The translations under genes were made by a program, and so were the position numbers. The notes under the pieces were generated by a model that did not search any database, was not told the origin of the DNA, and worked only from the letters and a program-made list of their open reading frames with translations. Shown here one piece after another: positions 50,761 through 58,747 of a stretch of DNA of 64,000 nucleotides. Source of the DNA: an uncultured Oscillospiraceae bacterium (GTDB lineage Bacteria; Bacillota; Clostridia; Oscillospirales; Acutalibacteraceae); assembly GCA_959601025.1 (NCBI GenBank), contig CAUGOD010000006.1:1-64000 (forward strand), read 5' to 3'. Numbering within the stretch: position 1 is the first letter of the stretch; every line of letters begins with the position of its first letter.

Positions 50761-50923
50761 AACAACGGGTTGGAATAAAAGACTGCGGCAAAATGACGAG
50801 TTTTTGCAGCAAGCCCTTTGCATCAAACTCTGGCAAAATCATTGACGGGACATAAAGATCGCAGCCCGGCGCTTTTTCCTTACCGGAGCGATTATGTATT
50901 TGATAACCAAAGTCGAAAACATT

Positions 50924-50953
50924 CGCGGGCCATGTTCCATGGCCCGCGTTTTT
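50924..50953 (+). terminator. Intrinsic terminator
   Basis: CGCGGGCCATG (50924-50934) pairs perfectly with CATGGCCCGCG (50938-50948), followed by TTTTT. No gene is seen between the XRE stop and this point. Confidence 0.85.
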
Positions 50954-50992
50954 GTATCCTTCTTTCTGGTCAGCCGGCGCCGCCTTCCGCTT

Positions 50993-51847
50993 TCAGCGGC
51001 GGCCTTTCCGTCCGGCCCGGCCGCTTTTTACATTTTCCTTTCCGTTGTCTGGAAGTGCCGGAGACTCTTTCGGCTTGGCCTTTAGATAGAAAGCCATGAA
51101 TACCATCACCGCGCTGCACAGGCAGAGAAGAACGCGGGTCAGGATGTTGTCGATATTGAGGGTGATGGTGAAGGTGTGTCCGAACAGCACCGGCGTATAG
51201 ACAGCCTCCGTCAGAATGAGCGGCTTGCCATAGGGAGCGTAGCTCAGGACAACAATCGTGAGCAGCAGCGTACCGATCAGAGACAGAATCGCCGTAACAC
51301 GGAGAAGGGCGATATCGAACCTGCGCCGGCTCCGAATGTTCAGCGAAAGAGCCGGAAGCACAAAAAGAACGGGCGGCAGTGCGACCGCGGCGAGCATAAA
51401 ATAATTGCCGGAGGTCAGCATCACCGACGTCGCGTCCGTATCGGTCGACTGGCGGGAGGCGTTGGTGATTAGCACCGCGACGATGGTCAGAATAATGGCG
51501 GCGGCCAATGCCGCGACAACAACAGATCGAAGAAGAACCCGGACCGCCCGCTTTTCCATCGGGGCATAGCGGACCACCAGGGCCAGCGCGATTCCCACTG
51601 CCGCTTCTGCGAGCAGCAGGGATGTCTTGACCGAAGGCAGCATATACATCAGCAGGGCGAGCAGCAGCTGAACAACCGATGCGCCGAGCAGAATATTGCG
51701 TGCCTTATCCTCGGTCAGGGATTTCCGCAGGGGTGGGCGCCGCGGATGCCCGTTCGTTTTCTCCGCCTGCGCGGACTCTGCATCCTGTACAGATTCCTCC
51801 GCCGCTTCGGCGGTTATGTTCTTTTCCATTTCCGATGTTTCAGCCAT
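50993..51847 (-). CDS. Polytopic membrane protein of unknown function
   Basis: A 284-residue protein with an acidic, Ala/Glu-rich N-terminal stretch of about 40 residues (MEKNITAEAAEESVQDAESA), then six to seven hydrophobic segments (ILLGASVVQLLLALLMYML, SLLLAEAAVGIALALVVRYA, VVVAALAAAIILTIVAVLIT, YFMLAAVALPPVLFVLPALS, ILSLIGTLLLTIVVLSYAPY and a last near residue 245) and a basic tail (KSGRAGRKGRR). No family recognised. The start at 51847 follows GAGGAAAGG; the frame extends to 51952 without support. Monocistronic. Confidence 0.68.
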   Translation of the reverse strand: MAETSEMEKNITAEAAEESVQDAESAQAEKTNGHPRRPPLRKSLTEDKARNILLGASVVQLLLALLMYMLPSVKTSLLLAEAAVGIALALVVRYAPMEKRAVRVLLRSVVVAALAAAIILTIVAVLITNASRQSTDTDATSVMLTSGNYFMLAAVALPPVLFVLPALSLNIRSRRRFDIALLRVTAILSLIGTLLLTIVVLSYAPYGKPLILTEAVYTPVLFGHTFTITLNIDNILTRVLLCLCSAVMVFMAFYLKAKPKESPALPDNGKENVKSGRAGRKGRR

Positions 51848-52108
51848 GATCGTCTGCCTTTCCTCGCCGAACGCGGCGTTTTCTGTGATGTCTTTCAATG
51901 GGCATTCCTGTATCCTTCGAGATATCTTCCTCGGAAAGATAAAAGGATACAAAGGATATACTCCTTATTATACGGTTTCCCACGAAAAAAGCAAGGACAG
52001 GCGGAGCGGAACCGGCGGATTTTTTATTTTCGTCCCAGGGAACCGGTTGCGAAGAGGACGTATACCCGTGCTAAGGCGCAACGGGGACGGATTCAGGAAG
52101 AGGAGCGT

Positions 52109-53047
52109 TTAGGGGCTGTTCTTTGACGAGGGCTTTCTTTCCGGCCGGCGGAAGCCCTCACCCAGCACATCGTCGGTGGAGGTGATCACCAGAAAGGCGT
52201 CGGGGTCGCGGTCCCATACCAGGGTGCGCAGCGCGTAGACCTCGGGCGGGCGTACCGCGCAGAGAAGCACCCGGCGGGGGTCGCCCGTATACGCGCCGGT
52301 CGCGTTCAGCATAGTGACGCCCCGTCCCAGCGTGCGGAGAATATCGTCCGCCACCTCCTGCTCCTTCCGGGTCATGATCAGCAGCATTTTTCCCTTGTTC
52401 TGCCCGTAAATCAGCGTGTCCATTAGGCTGGAGGAAACGAAGATCAGGATCATCGCATACAGCGCGCTCTCCAGGTTCCGGTATACTACGGCCGAGGTCG
52501 CGACCACGATCGCATCCACCAACAGGATCAGCCGACCGATCGGGATGTGGGGAAGCTTTCGCTCCAGAAGTCCAGCGATCACTTCGCTGCCGCCGGTGGT
52601 CGCTCCCCGCATGTAAATCAGGCCCAGTCCCGTTCCCGCCAGCACGCCGCCAAAGACGGCGACCAGCATGGTGTCTCCGCGGAAAGCGGGGAGGAACGGC
52701 GCCGTGGCGTCGATCACTACCGAAACCACCACTGTGGCGACGGAGGTTTTCAGGGTGTAGCTGTGCCCAAGGAATCGCCAGGCCGCCAGCAGCAGGGGGA
52801 TATTGATTACCAGAATGGTGACGCCGATCGGCGCGCCGGTCAGATAGTTAACCAACGTGGACACGCCGGTTACGCCGCCCGGCGCGATGTGGTTTGGGGC
52901 GGTAAAAACATTGACCGACAGCGCATACGCTGCGCTGCCCAGCAGAATAAAAAGCCCGTCCAGCAGGGCTCGCCGCACGGTATGGCGGCGCGGTTCGCCC
53001 GGAGCGGAACGTGGGGCTTTCAGCGTGGATTCCGTGGAATGCGGCAT
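52109..53047 (-). CDS. YitT family membrane protein (DUF161/DUF2179)
   Basis: A 312-residue YitT-family protein with five to six membrane helices and a cytoplasmic DUF2179 domain. LFILLGSAAYALSVNVFTAP, NHIAPGGVTGVSTLVNYLTG, GTGLGLIYMRGATTGGSEVI and VDAIVVATSAVVYRNLESAL are the family blocks. The C-terminal part (KMLLIMTRKEQEVADDILRT, GRGVTMLNATGAYTGDPRRV, then DPDAFLVITSTDDVLGEGF) is DUF2179. Function unproven; the family is often called a putative transporter. A leading 25-residue charged stretch is unusual only in length. Upstream of it lie mrnC and obgE on the same strand. Confidence 0.9.
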   Translation of the reverse strand: MPHSTESTLKAPRSAPGEPRRHTVRRALLDGLFILLGSAAYALSVNVFTAPNHIAPGGVTGVSTLVNYLTGAPIGVTILVINIPLLLAAWRFLGHSYTLKTSVATVVVSVVIDATAPFLPAFRGDTMLVAVFGGVLAGTGLGLIYMRGATTGGSEVIAGLLERKLPHIPIGRLILLVDAIVVATSAVVYRNLESALYAMILIFVSSSLMDTLIYGQNKGKMLLIMTRKEQEVADDILRTLGRGVTMLNATGAYTGDPRRVLLCAVRPPEVYALRTLVWDRDPDAFLVITSTDDVLGEGFRRPERKPSSKNSP

Positions 53048-53230
53048 AGTGTTTCCTGCCTTTCCGGACGCACGAACCGGACGGACGATTCGCGCTCCTT
53101 ACATGTTTTATTGATTGTATCCTTGTGTCCAGCGGCCCGTTGTTTATCCGTTCGCCGTGTCTATAGCATAGTCTTTCCCATTTTCCCGGAAATACCGGGA
53201 CGGAAAGCAGCTTTCTGCTTAGGCATAAAG

Positions 53231-53260
53231 AAACGCCCTGCCAAGAAGGGCAGGACGTTT
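53231..53260 (-). terminator. Terminator after mrnC
   Basis: AAACG (53231-53235) and CCTGCC (53237-53242) pair with GGCAGG (53249-53254) and CGTTT (53256-53260) with one mismatch. Leftward it is followed by CTTTATG. The remainder of 53048-53230 holds no gene. Confidence 0.6.
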
Positions 53261-53288
53261 GAAAAATCCGTTTTTTGTTTTTCTAAGC

Positions 53289-53714
53289 CTATTCTATGCA
53301 GCCCTTTACCGTTTCGTTCGATTTGCTTTCCTTTGAAACCGGCATATGTACGGCGGCGAAGAGTTCCCGGCAGCGGGCGGTGTTTCCGGAGAGGTAGAGA
53401 TAGCCGAACAGCGCTTCCAGCCCGGTCGCCCGGTGGTAGTCGCCGCCTGCCCGGGCGGTATGGGCGTTCCGGCCGCGGCGGAATACCGCTTCTTCCTCTT
53501 CGGTCAAAAGGGGAAGAAGCACATCCATCGCGGCGGACTGGGCTTCCGCCCGCACCATGGAAACCGAGAGTTTGTGGAGCGTGCCGTTCGGGCGGTTAGC
53601 TTGGCAGGCGAGCAGCTCCCGTACCATCAGCCCGTACACTCCGTCCCCTACGAACGCGAGGGTCAGGGGGGAGAGGGTGCGGGGGTCCACCTCCTGCGGA
53701 TATAGCCGATCCAT
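53289..53714 (-). CDS. mrnC: Mini-ribonuclease III
   Basis: A 141-residue RNase III-like enzyme without the double-stranded RNA-binding domain, which matures 23S rRNA ends in B. subtilis. The catalytic signature is LTLAFVGDGVYGLMVRELLA near residue 17 with its Asp, and ATGLEALFGYLYLSG with the Glu near residue 100. LHKLSVSMVRAEAQSAAMD and RRGRNAHTARAGG are further family blocks. The acidic catalytic residues are all present. It is usually found near cysS; here it follows obgE after 52 nt. Confidence 0.92.
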   Translation of the reverse strand: MDRLYPQEVDPRTLSPLTLAFVGDGVYGLMVRELLACQANRPNGTLHKLSVSMVRAEAQSAAMDVLLPLLTEEEEAVFRRGRNAHTARAGGDYHRATGLEALFGYLYLSGNTARCRELFAAVHMPVSKESKSNETVKGCIE

Positions 53715-53766
53715 CGGCGTTCACCTTCTTTGAAATGGAGATACTTATTCAGGGGACAGGGGACGA

Positions 53767-55038
53767 TTAAGGAACAAAATCAAATTCGAAATCGTAGATG
53801 CTGACCGTGTCCCCTTCGGTCACACCGGCCTCCACCAGCGCGTCGATGATGCCACTGGACTGAAGAACCCGCTGGAAATATTGCAGGCTTTCGTAATCGT
53901 CCATGTTGACCGACTGGAGGATGCGGAGCAGCCATTCGCCTTCCACGAAGAATACGCCGTCCTGTTCGGAGACCGTGAAACGGCGGTCATGCAGGGTATC
54001 CGCGTCCGGCATGGCGGGCGGCTCCGGCTCGTAGCGGGCGATGGGGGGCAGCTTCTGCAGCAGCTCGGCGCAGCGCTTGACCAGCTCGTCCGTTCCGTGG
54101 GCGATAGCCGCCATCAGGGGAAAGAACTCATAACCCTTTTCCCGGACGGCGGCGGCAAAAGCCTCCACCGTTTCGTCGTCGGTCAGGTCGCACTTGTTCC
54201 CCGCCACGATCATGGGGCGGGAAGCCAGAGCAGGACTGAAGGCCTCCAGCTCCCGGTTGATGACCGCGAGATCCTCCAGCGGGTCGCGGCCCTCACTGCC
54301 GGATACGTCCACCATATGGATGAGAAGGCGGCAGCGATCCACATGACGGAGAAACTCATGTCCCAGCCCCACGCCCTCGCTTGCCCCCTCGATCACGCCG
54401 GGAATATCAGCCATGACAAAGGAGACGCCTTCCGCTACCCGCACCACGCCGAGCACGGGGGACAGGGTGGTGAAATGGTAGTTGGCGACCTGCGGCTTCG
54501 CCTCGCTGACCACCGAAAGCAGGGAGGATTTCCCGACGTTCGGGAAGCCGACCAGCCCCACGTCGGCCAGAAGCTTCAGCTCCAATCGCAGCTCGAACGC
54601 CTGGCCGGGAATGCCCGGCTTGGCAAAGCGGGGAACCTGCCGAGTTGGGGTGGCGAAATGGCTGTTTCCCCAGCCGCCCCGGCCACCCTTGGCGGCGAGA
54701 AACGGCTCGTCTCCCGACATGTCGGCCATCAGCCGGCCTGTTTCATTATCATAGATCAGGGTGCCGCGGGGAACCTTGATGACCTCGTCCCGGCCGTTTT
54801 TCCCGAAGCAGCGCTTCGCGCCGCCGGGTTGTCCGTTTTCCGCCGCGAATTTGCGGCGGTAGCGGAAATCCACCAGCGTGTTCATCCCGTCGTCGGGAAC
54901 GAACAGGATATTGCCGCCCTGCCCGCCGTCTCCGCCGTCCGGGCCGCCGGCCGCCACATATTTTTCCCGGTGGAAAGTGACGGCGCCGTTCCCGCCGTCC
55001 CCGGCTTTTACTTTGATGGTTGCGATATCGACAAACAT
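53767..55038 (-). CDS. obgE: GTPase ObgE
   Basis: A 423-residue essential GTPase for 50S subunit assembly and stress responses. The glycine-rich Obg fold comes first (MFVDIATIKVKAGDGGNGAV, KYVAAGGPDGGDGGQGGNIL). The G domain has GFPNVGKSSLLSVV, then DIPGVIEGASEG and NKCDL. A C-terminal OCT domain covers about residues 340-423 (FTVSEQDGVFFVEGEWLLRI). ATG 55038 is preceded by AAAGAGG. It follows rpmA on the same strand, with a terminator between them, so read-through or a local promoter must supply obgE. Confidence 0.97.
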   Translation of the reverse strand: MFVDIATIKVKAGDGGNGAVTFHREKYVAAGGPDGGDGGQGGNILFVPDDGMNTLVDFRYRRKFAAENGQPGGAKRCFGKNGRDEVIKVPRGTLIYDNETGRLMADMSGDEPFLAAKGGRGGWGNSHFATPTRQVPRFAKPGIPGQAFELRLELKLLADVGLVGFPNVGKSSLLSVVSEAKPQVANYHFTTLSPVLGVVRVAEGVSFVMADIPGVIEGASEGVGLGHEFLRHVDRCRLLIHMVDVSGSEGRDPLEDLAVINRELEAFSPALASRPMIVAGNKCDLTDDETVEAFAAAVREKGYEFFPLMAAIAHGTDELVKRCAELLQKLPPIARYEPEPPAMPDADTLHDRRFTVSEQDGVFFVEGEWLLRILQSVNMDDYESLQYFQRVLQSSGIIDALVEAGVTEGDTVSIYDFEFDFVP

Positions 55039-55147
55039 AGGCGACCTCTTTTCCGTTTCTGTTTCGGCCGCATCCGGACCGCTCAAAGCAGGCGGCATCG
55101 GGTACGTTTTCGCCAGTCTTACCAGTCTCCCCCGGAGACGATAAAAA

Positions 55148-55177
55148 AATCCCCGCCGTGATTCCGCGGCGGGGATT
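55148..55177 (-). terminator. Terminator between rpmA and obgE
   Basis: AATCCCCGCCG (55148-55158) pairs perfectly with CGGCGGGGATT (55167-55177); leftward it continues into a T-run (TTTTTTTAT). Confidence 0.85.
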
Positions 55178-55213
55178 ACTCCGCCACATGTCCGGGGCGG
55201 AATCCATGGCTTT

Positions 55214-55495
55214 TTACTGCTCGGCGTAAACGCTCACACGCTTGCGGTCCTTGCCGACGCGCTCGAAGCGGACCTTCCCGTCCACCAGGGCAAACAGCGT
55301 GTCGTCGGAACCGATGCCGACGTTCGTGCCGGGATGGATGTGGGTGCCGCGCTGACGCACCAGAATATTGCCGGCCAGAACGAACTGTCCGTCCGCCCGC
55401 TTCACGCCCAGGCGCTTCGCCTCGGAATCACGGCCGTTTTTCGTGGAGCCGACGCCCTTTTTGTGAGCGAACAGCTGAATGTTTATCTGCAGCAT
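55214..55495 (-). CDS. rpmA: 50S ribosomal protein L27 with cleavable N-terminal extension
   Basis: A 93-residue L27, located at the peptidyl transferase centre. It starts MLQINIQLF, then AHKKGVGSTKNGRDSEAKRL. The nine-residue prefix ending in Phe before Ala10 is the Firmicutes extension removed by the Prp protease, whose gene lies 7 nt upstream. The rest (RADGQFVLAGNILVRQRGTH, NVGIGSDDTLFALVDGKVRF) is standard. The length and the complete prefix show that this lineage uses post-translational cleavage. Confidence 0.97.
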   Translation of the reverse strand: MLQINIQLFAHKKGVGSTKNGRDSEAKRLGVKRADGQFVLAGNILVRQRGTHIHPGTNVGIGSDDTLFALVDGKVRFERVGKDRKRVSVYAEQ

Positions 55496-55502
55496 AAGAA
55501 AC

Positions 55503-55820
55503 TTACACCTCCGTAATAATCACTTGAATGTGTTCGGGATACTGCTTCTGCAGTTCGGTCAGATGCAGGAGAAAGCCTTCCATCAGGGGACGGCAGCTAA
55601 CGGACGCCTGAACGGGAAGCCAAAGCGCCATTTGTCCGTTGCGGCGCCGTATTGCTGCACCGCTGTGACAAATTTCCGTCAGGGTGTTCGCCGTCATATA
55701 CGCCGCGGAGGAGACCGCCGCGCATACGATGTCTTCGCCTTTCTCACCCGCGCCGGTGTGGCCGGAGAGGGTGAAGCCGGTCAGCAGGCCGCCCTTGCGG
55801 ATAAACTTACTCCGCGTCAT
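55503..55820 (-). CDS. prp: Ribosomal-processing cysteine protease Prp
   Basis: A 105-residue cysteine protease that removes the N-terminal extension of L27. The catalytic His21 (GHTGAGEKGEDIVCAAVS) and Cys33 are both present, at nearly the positions of S. aureus Prp. The C-terminal ILLHLTELQKQYPEHI-type segment (LHLTELQKQYPEHIQV) is typical. The start at 55820 overlaps the end of rplU by 14 nt, so it is probably translationally coupled. A longer frame to 55850 lies inside rplU. Confidence 0.92.
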   Translation of the reverse strand: MTRSKFIRKGGLLTGFTLSGHTGAGEKGEDIVCAAVSSAAYMTANTLTEICHSGAAIRRRNGQMALWLPVQASVSCRPLMEGFLLHLTELQKQYPEHIQVIITEV

Positions 55821-56154
55821 CGGCCTTCGCGGCCCGGGGGGCTCTCGCATGGACGGCTTCGATCTGCACCTTGGTGTAGGGCTGACGATGGCCCATCTTG
55901 CGCTTGCTGCCCTTCTTCGGACGATAGGTGAAAACCGTGATCTTCTTGCCTTTGCCGTTTTTCAAAACGCGGGCGTCCACGCTCGCACCCTTGATGTACG
56001 GCGCGCCGGTCTTCAGTTCCTTGTCGTTGTGCAGAGCAACCACTTTGTCAAACGTGACGGAGGCTTCCTCGGCCGCATCCAGCTTTTCGATGTACAGAAC
56101 GTCGCCGTTCTCCACCTTATACTGTTTGCCGCCGGTTTCGATGATGGCGTACAT
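55807..56154 (-). CDS. rplU: 50S ribosomal protein L21
   Basis: A 115-residue L21, a 23S rRNA-binding protein. It starts MYAIIETGGKQYKVENGDVL, with the conserved RPKKGSKRKMGHRQPYTKVQ near residue 80. A slightly longer Ala-rich C-terminus (RAPRAAKADDAE) is seen. ATG 56154 is chosen because this is the usual L21 start; the frame continues to 56409 without support. Leader of about 100 nt downstream of a strong promoter; an L21-type autoregulatory leader is possible (GGCAGGTGCC at 56164-56173) but not certain. Confidence 0.96.
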   Translation of the reverse strand: MYAIIETGGKQYKVENGDVLYIEKLDAAEEASVTFDKVVALHNDKELKTGAPYIKGASVDARVLKNGKGKKITVFTYRPKKGSKRKMGHRQPYTKVQIEAVHARAPRAAKADDAE

Positions 56155-56260
56155 GGTTGGTGAGGCACCTGCCTTTTTCTTCAGACTCGCTGCCGGAAGG
56201 CGGGAGAAAACCGAAAAACGGTTTGTCCGCTTAAGGGGCCCGGGGCATGCGGCAACCGCT

Positions 56261-56289
56261 ATTTTACCATGGTTTTCCCGCGCTGTCAA
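56261..56289 (-). promoter_or_regulatory. Promoter of rplU-prp-rpmA
   Basis: On the minus strand TTGACA (56289-56284), 17-nt spacer, TAAAAT (56266-56261). Confidence 0.82.
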
Positions 56290-56454
56290 GCATCCGGAAG
56301 CGGAAAAAACGGCGGCGAAGGGCGAAAAATCGCGGAAAACAGAACGAAATCGGGCGGGAAGGAGGCGTCGCCTTCTTCCCGCCCGTGATGATCCGCTTTT
56401 TATTGACAATCACAATAATCACAATGGCAATCGGCCGATCGGTCCGCCGCGCCG

Positions 56455-57081
56455 TCAGTCATGCTCCTGACGGTAGGCGTTCACGAAATCCTTCAGCAGC
56501 CGGACGGTATGCTCTATCCCCAGCGCGGCGCTGTCCACCGACAGGTGATAATTCCGCGCCTGGCCCCATTTGACGGACGTATAATGGTTATAATAGGTGG
56601 CGCGCCGTTTATCGGTCTTAGCAATCTTTGCTTCCGCTTCCTTTTCCGGAACGCCGTATTCCTTCGTGATCCGGGCAATCCGGCTTTCCATGTCGGCATG
56701 AATGAAGAAATGGATAGCGCCGGGACGGTCCTTCAGCACATAGTTCGCGCAGCGGCCGACAAGGACGCAGGGACCCTCGCCTGCGATTTTCCGGATTGCG
56801 TCGAACTGGGCGAGGAACAGCTGATCGCCCAGCGGCATTCCCACGCCGCCCATCAGGCCGGCCAGCCCGTTTCCGGTGGACAGGGTGTAAAGCAGACTGC
56901 TTGGCGTATGATCCTCCGCCTGCTCCAGCACTTCGGGGCTGAGCCCGCTTTCGGCGGCGGCGCGGGTAATCAGCTCTTTGTCATAAAAGGGCAGCCCCAG
57001 TTCCTCCGCCAGCTGTTTCCCAATGATACGTCCGCCGCTGCCGTATTCGCGGCTGATAGTGATGATGGGGTACTCTTTCAT
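56455..57081 (-). CDS. Cytidylate kinase-like family protein
   Basis: A 208-residue P-loop protein of the cytidylate-kinase-like group. IITISREYGSGGRIIGKQLA near residue 7 contains the phosphate-binding loop and LPFYDKELITRAAAESGLS the next block. GPCVLVGRCANYVLKDRPGA and IHADMESRIARITKEYGV follow, and RRATYYNHYTSVKWG resembles the lid. It is shorter than and distinct from genuine Cmk, and the substrate is not established. AAGGAGG precedes the ATG at 57081. Divergent from icd with its own promoter. Confidence 0.88.
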   Translation of the reverse strand: MKEYPIITISREYGSGGRIIGKQLAEELGLPFYDKELITRAAAESGLSPEVLEQAEDHTPSSLLYTLSTGNGLAGLMGGVGMPLGDQLFLAQFDAIRKIAGEGPCVLVGRCANYVLKDRPGAIHFFIHADMESRIARITKEYGVPEKEAEAKIAKTDKRRATYYNHYTSVKWGQARNYHLSVDSAALGIEHTVRLLKDFVNAYRQEHD

Positions 57082-57133
57082 AAGGCTTAACCTCCTTAAT
57101 ACAGGGTGCTTTTCATCCCTTTTGTATAAGAAT

Positions 57134-57162
57134 AGTATATGACAAAATGTGTTTTTTGTCAA
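57134..57162 (-). promoter_or_regulatory. Promoter of the cytidylate-kinase-like gene
   Basis: On the minus strand TTGACA (57162-57157), 17-nt spacer, TATACT (57139-57134). The 57082-57404 gap holds this, the icd promoter and the RNA element; no gene. Confidence 0.82.
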
Positions 57163-57218
57163 TTAAAGGGAAAGTGCCCCCAAAAATTTTCACTTCCAGA
57201 TTTCCGGGGATTCGGGAA

Positions 57219-57248
57219 TTGCGCCGGGTTGCCGGTTTATGGTATAAT
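57219..57248 (+). promoter_or_regulatory. Promoter of icd
   Basis: TTGCGC (57219-57224), 18-nt spacer, TATAAT (57243-57248). Start near 57255, at the first base of the RNA element. Confidence 0.68.
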
Positions 57249-57255
57249 GACGTTT

Positions 57256-57320
57256 GGGAGAAATGCGACAGCATTTCTCGGTTGCGCTGCCAGCAAAGGC
57301 GGGCAGAGAACCGGCGGCGC
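57256..57320 (+). ncRNA. Candidate cis-regulatory RNA element, icd copy
   Basis: The second copy of the element at 12037-12093. GAGAAATGC (57258-57266) and GCATTTCTC (57271-57279) form a perfect 9-bp hairpin with a GACA loop. The linear block from TTGCGC (57282) to CAGAGAACC (57304-57312) matches the phoH copy. TTCTC (57275-57279) can instead pair with GAGAA (57306-57310). Relative to phoH, two pairs change between G-U and A-U, consistent with a conserved stem. About 85 nt of further leader precede icd. Confidence 0.52.
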
Positions 57321-57404
57321 TTGTGAATCGTGAAGGGAGACGCCAGAAATGCCGGTGCGGCTGGGGTGCCTGAAAACAACTGACGGAAATGAGGGATCGG
57401 ACGG

Positions 57405-58607
57405 ATGAAAAAGATTGCAATGACCACGCCGCTCGTGGAGATGGACGGGGACGAGATGACCCGTATCCTTTGGAAGGAGATCAAGGAGAAGCTCCTGAAC
57501 CCGTTTGTGGAACTGAAAACCGAATATTACGACCTTGGTTTGCCTTACCGTGACCAGACGGACGACCAGGTGACGGTGGACGCCGCGAACGCGATCAAAA
57601 AGTATGGCGTCGGCGTGAAATGCGCCACCATTACCCCCAACGCCCAGCGTGTGGAGGAATATAAGCTCAAGCAGATGTGGAAGAGCCCGAACGGCACCAT
57701 CCGCGCCATCCTGGACGGCACGGTGTTCCGCGCACCCATCATCGTGAAAGGGGTGGAGCCGACCGTCTCCACCTGGAAAAAACCGATTACCATCGCCCGT
57801 CACGCCTACGGCGACGTGTATAAGAACAGCGAAATATATGTGCCCGGCCCCGCGAAGGCGGAGCTGGTGATCACCGACGCCGAGGGAAACGAACGCCGCC
57901 AGCTCATCCACACCTTCACCGGCGGAGGCGTAGTGATGGGGATGCACAATACCGACAATTCCATCGAAAGCTTTGCCCGTTCCTGTTTCAGCTACGCCCT
58001 TTCGGTGAAGCAGGACCTCTGGTTCTCCACGAAGGATACCATTTCCAAGACCTACGACCATCGGTTCAAGGATATTTTTGCCGAGGTGTACGAGAAAGAT
58101 TACAAGGAGAAATTTGAGGAAGCCGGTATCGAGTATTTCTATACCCTGATCGACGACGCGGTCGCCCGCGTCATCCGTTCGGAGGGCGGCTTCGTCTGGG
58201 CCTGCAAAAACTACGACGGCGATGTGATGAGCGATATGCTCGCCACCGCGTTCGGTTCTCTTTCCATGATGACCAGTGTGCTGGTTTCCCCGGACGGAAA
58301 TTATGAATATGAGGCGGCGCATGGCACCGTCACCCGCCACTATTACCGCCATTTGAAGGGGGAGGAGACCTCCACCAACGCGGTGGCGACTATCTTCGCC
58401 TGGTCGGGCGCGCTGCGTAAACGGGCGGAGCTGGATGGACTGGCCGAGCTCGCGGCATTTGCGGATCGTCTGGAGAAGGCGACCATCGACACTATTGAGG
58501 GCGGCGTGATGACCAAGGACCTCGTGGCGATGTCCACCCTTCCTCAGAAAAAGGGCGTCAATACCTTTGAATTTCTGGACGCGATTGCTGGTCGGCTGGC
58601 AGAATAA
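57405..58607 (+). CDS. icd: NADP-dependent isocitrate dehydrogenase
   Basis: A 400-residue isocitrate dehydrogenase of the eukaryotic-like type, converting isocitrate to 2-oxoglutarate with reduction of NADP. PLVEMDGDEMTRILWKEIKE, KCATITPNAQRVEEYKLKQM, WKSPNGTIRAILDGTVFRAP and YEYEAAHGTVTRHYYRHLKG, with KTYDHRFKDIFAEVYEKDYK, match that subfamily and differ from the E. coli type. It supplies 2-oxoglutarate for glutamate synthesis; no aconitase or citrate synthase is in this window. Good promoter, then the RNA element; transcription ends at a strong hairpin. Confidence 0.97.
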   Translation: MKKIAMTTPLVEMDGDEMTRILWKEIKEKLLNPFVELKTEYYDLGLPYRDQTDDQVTVDAANAIKKYGVGVKCATITPNAQRVEEYKLKQMWKSPNGTIRAILDGTVFRAPIIVKGVEPTVSTWKKPITIARHAYGDVYKNSEIYVPGPAKAELVITDAEGNERRQLIHTFTGGGVVMGMHNTDNSIESFARSCFSYALSVKQDLWFSTKDTISKTYDHRFKDIFAEVYEKDYKEKFEEAGIEYFYTLIDDAVARVIRSEGGFVWACKNYDGDVMSDMLATAFGSLSMMTSVLVSPDGNYEYEAAHGTVTRHYYRHLKGEETSTNAVATIFAWSGALRKRAELDGLAELAAFADRLEKATIDTIEGGVMTKDLVAMSTLPQKKGVNTFEFLDAIAGRLAE

Positions 58608-58670
58608 CGCGCTCATGGAGCGTTGCTTTAAAGCCATACGTCGCTGAAGCAGGCGCCCAAGCGGGGAAAA

Positions 58671-58711
58671 ACATTGGCGGGCCATCATTTGATGGCCCGC
58701 CAGTGTTTTTT
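58671..58711. terminator. Bidirectional terminator after icd
   Basis: A stem of about 17 bp (58671-58687 with 58690-58706, one G-T pair), T-run on the right and A-run on the left. It serves icd and the leftward polysaccharide operon. Confidence 0.88.
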
Positions 58712-58747
58712 AAGAAGCGATTGCAAGCATTTTGCAACAGCCCGCAT

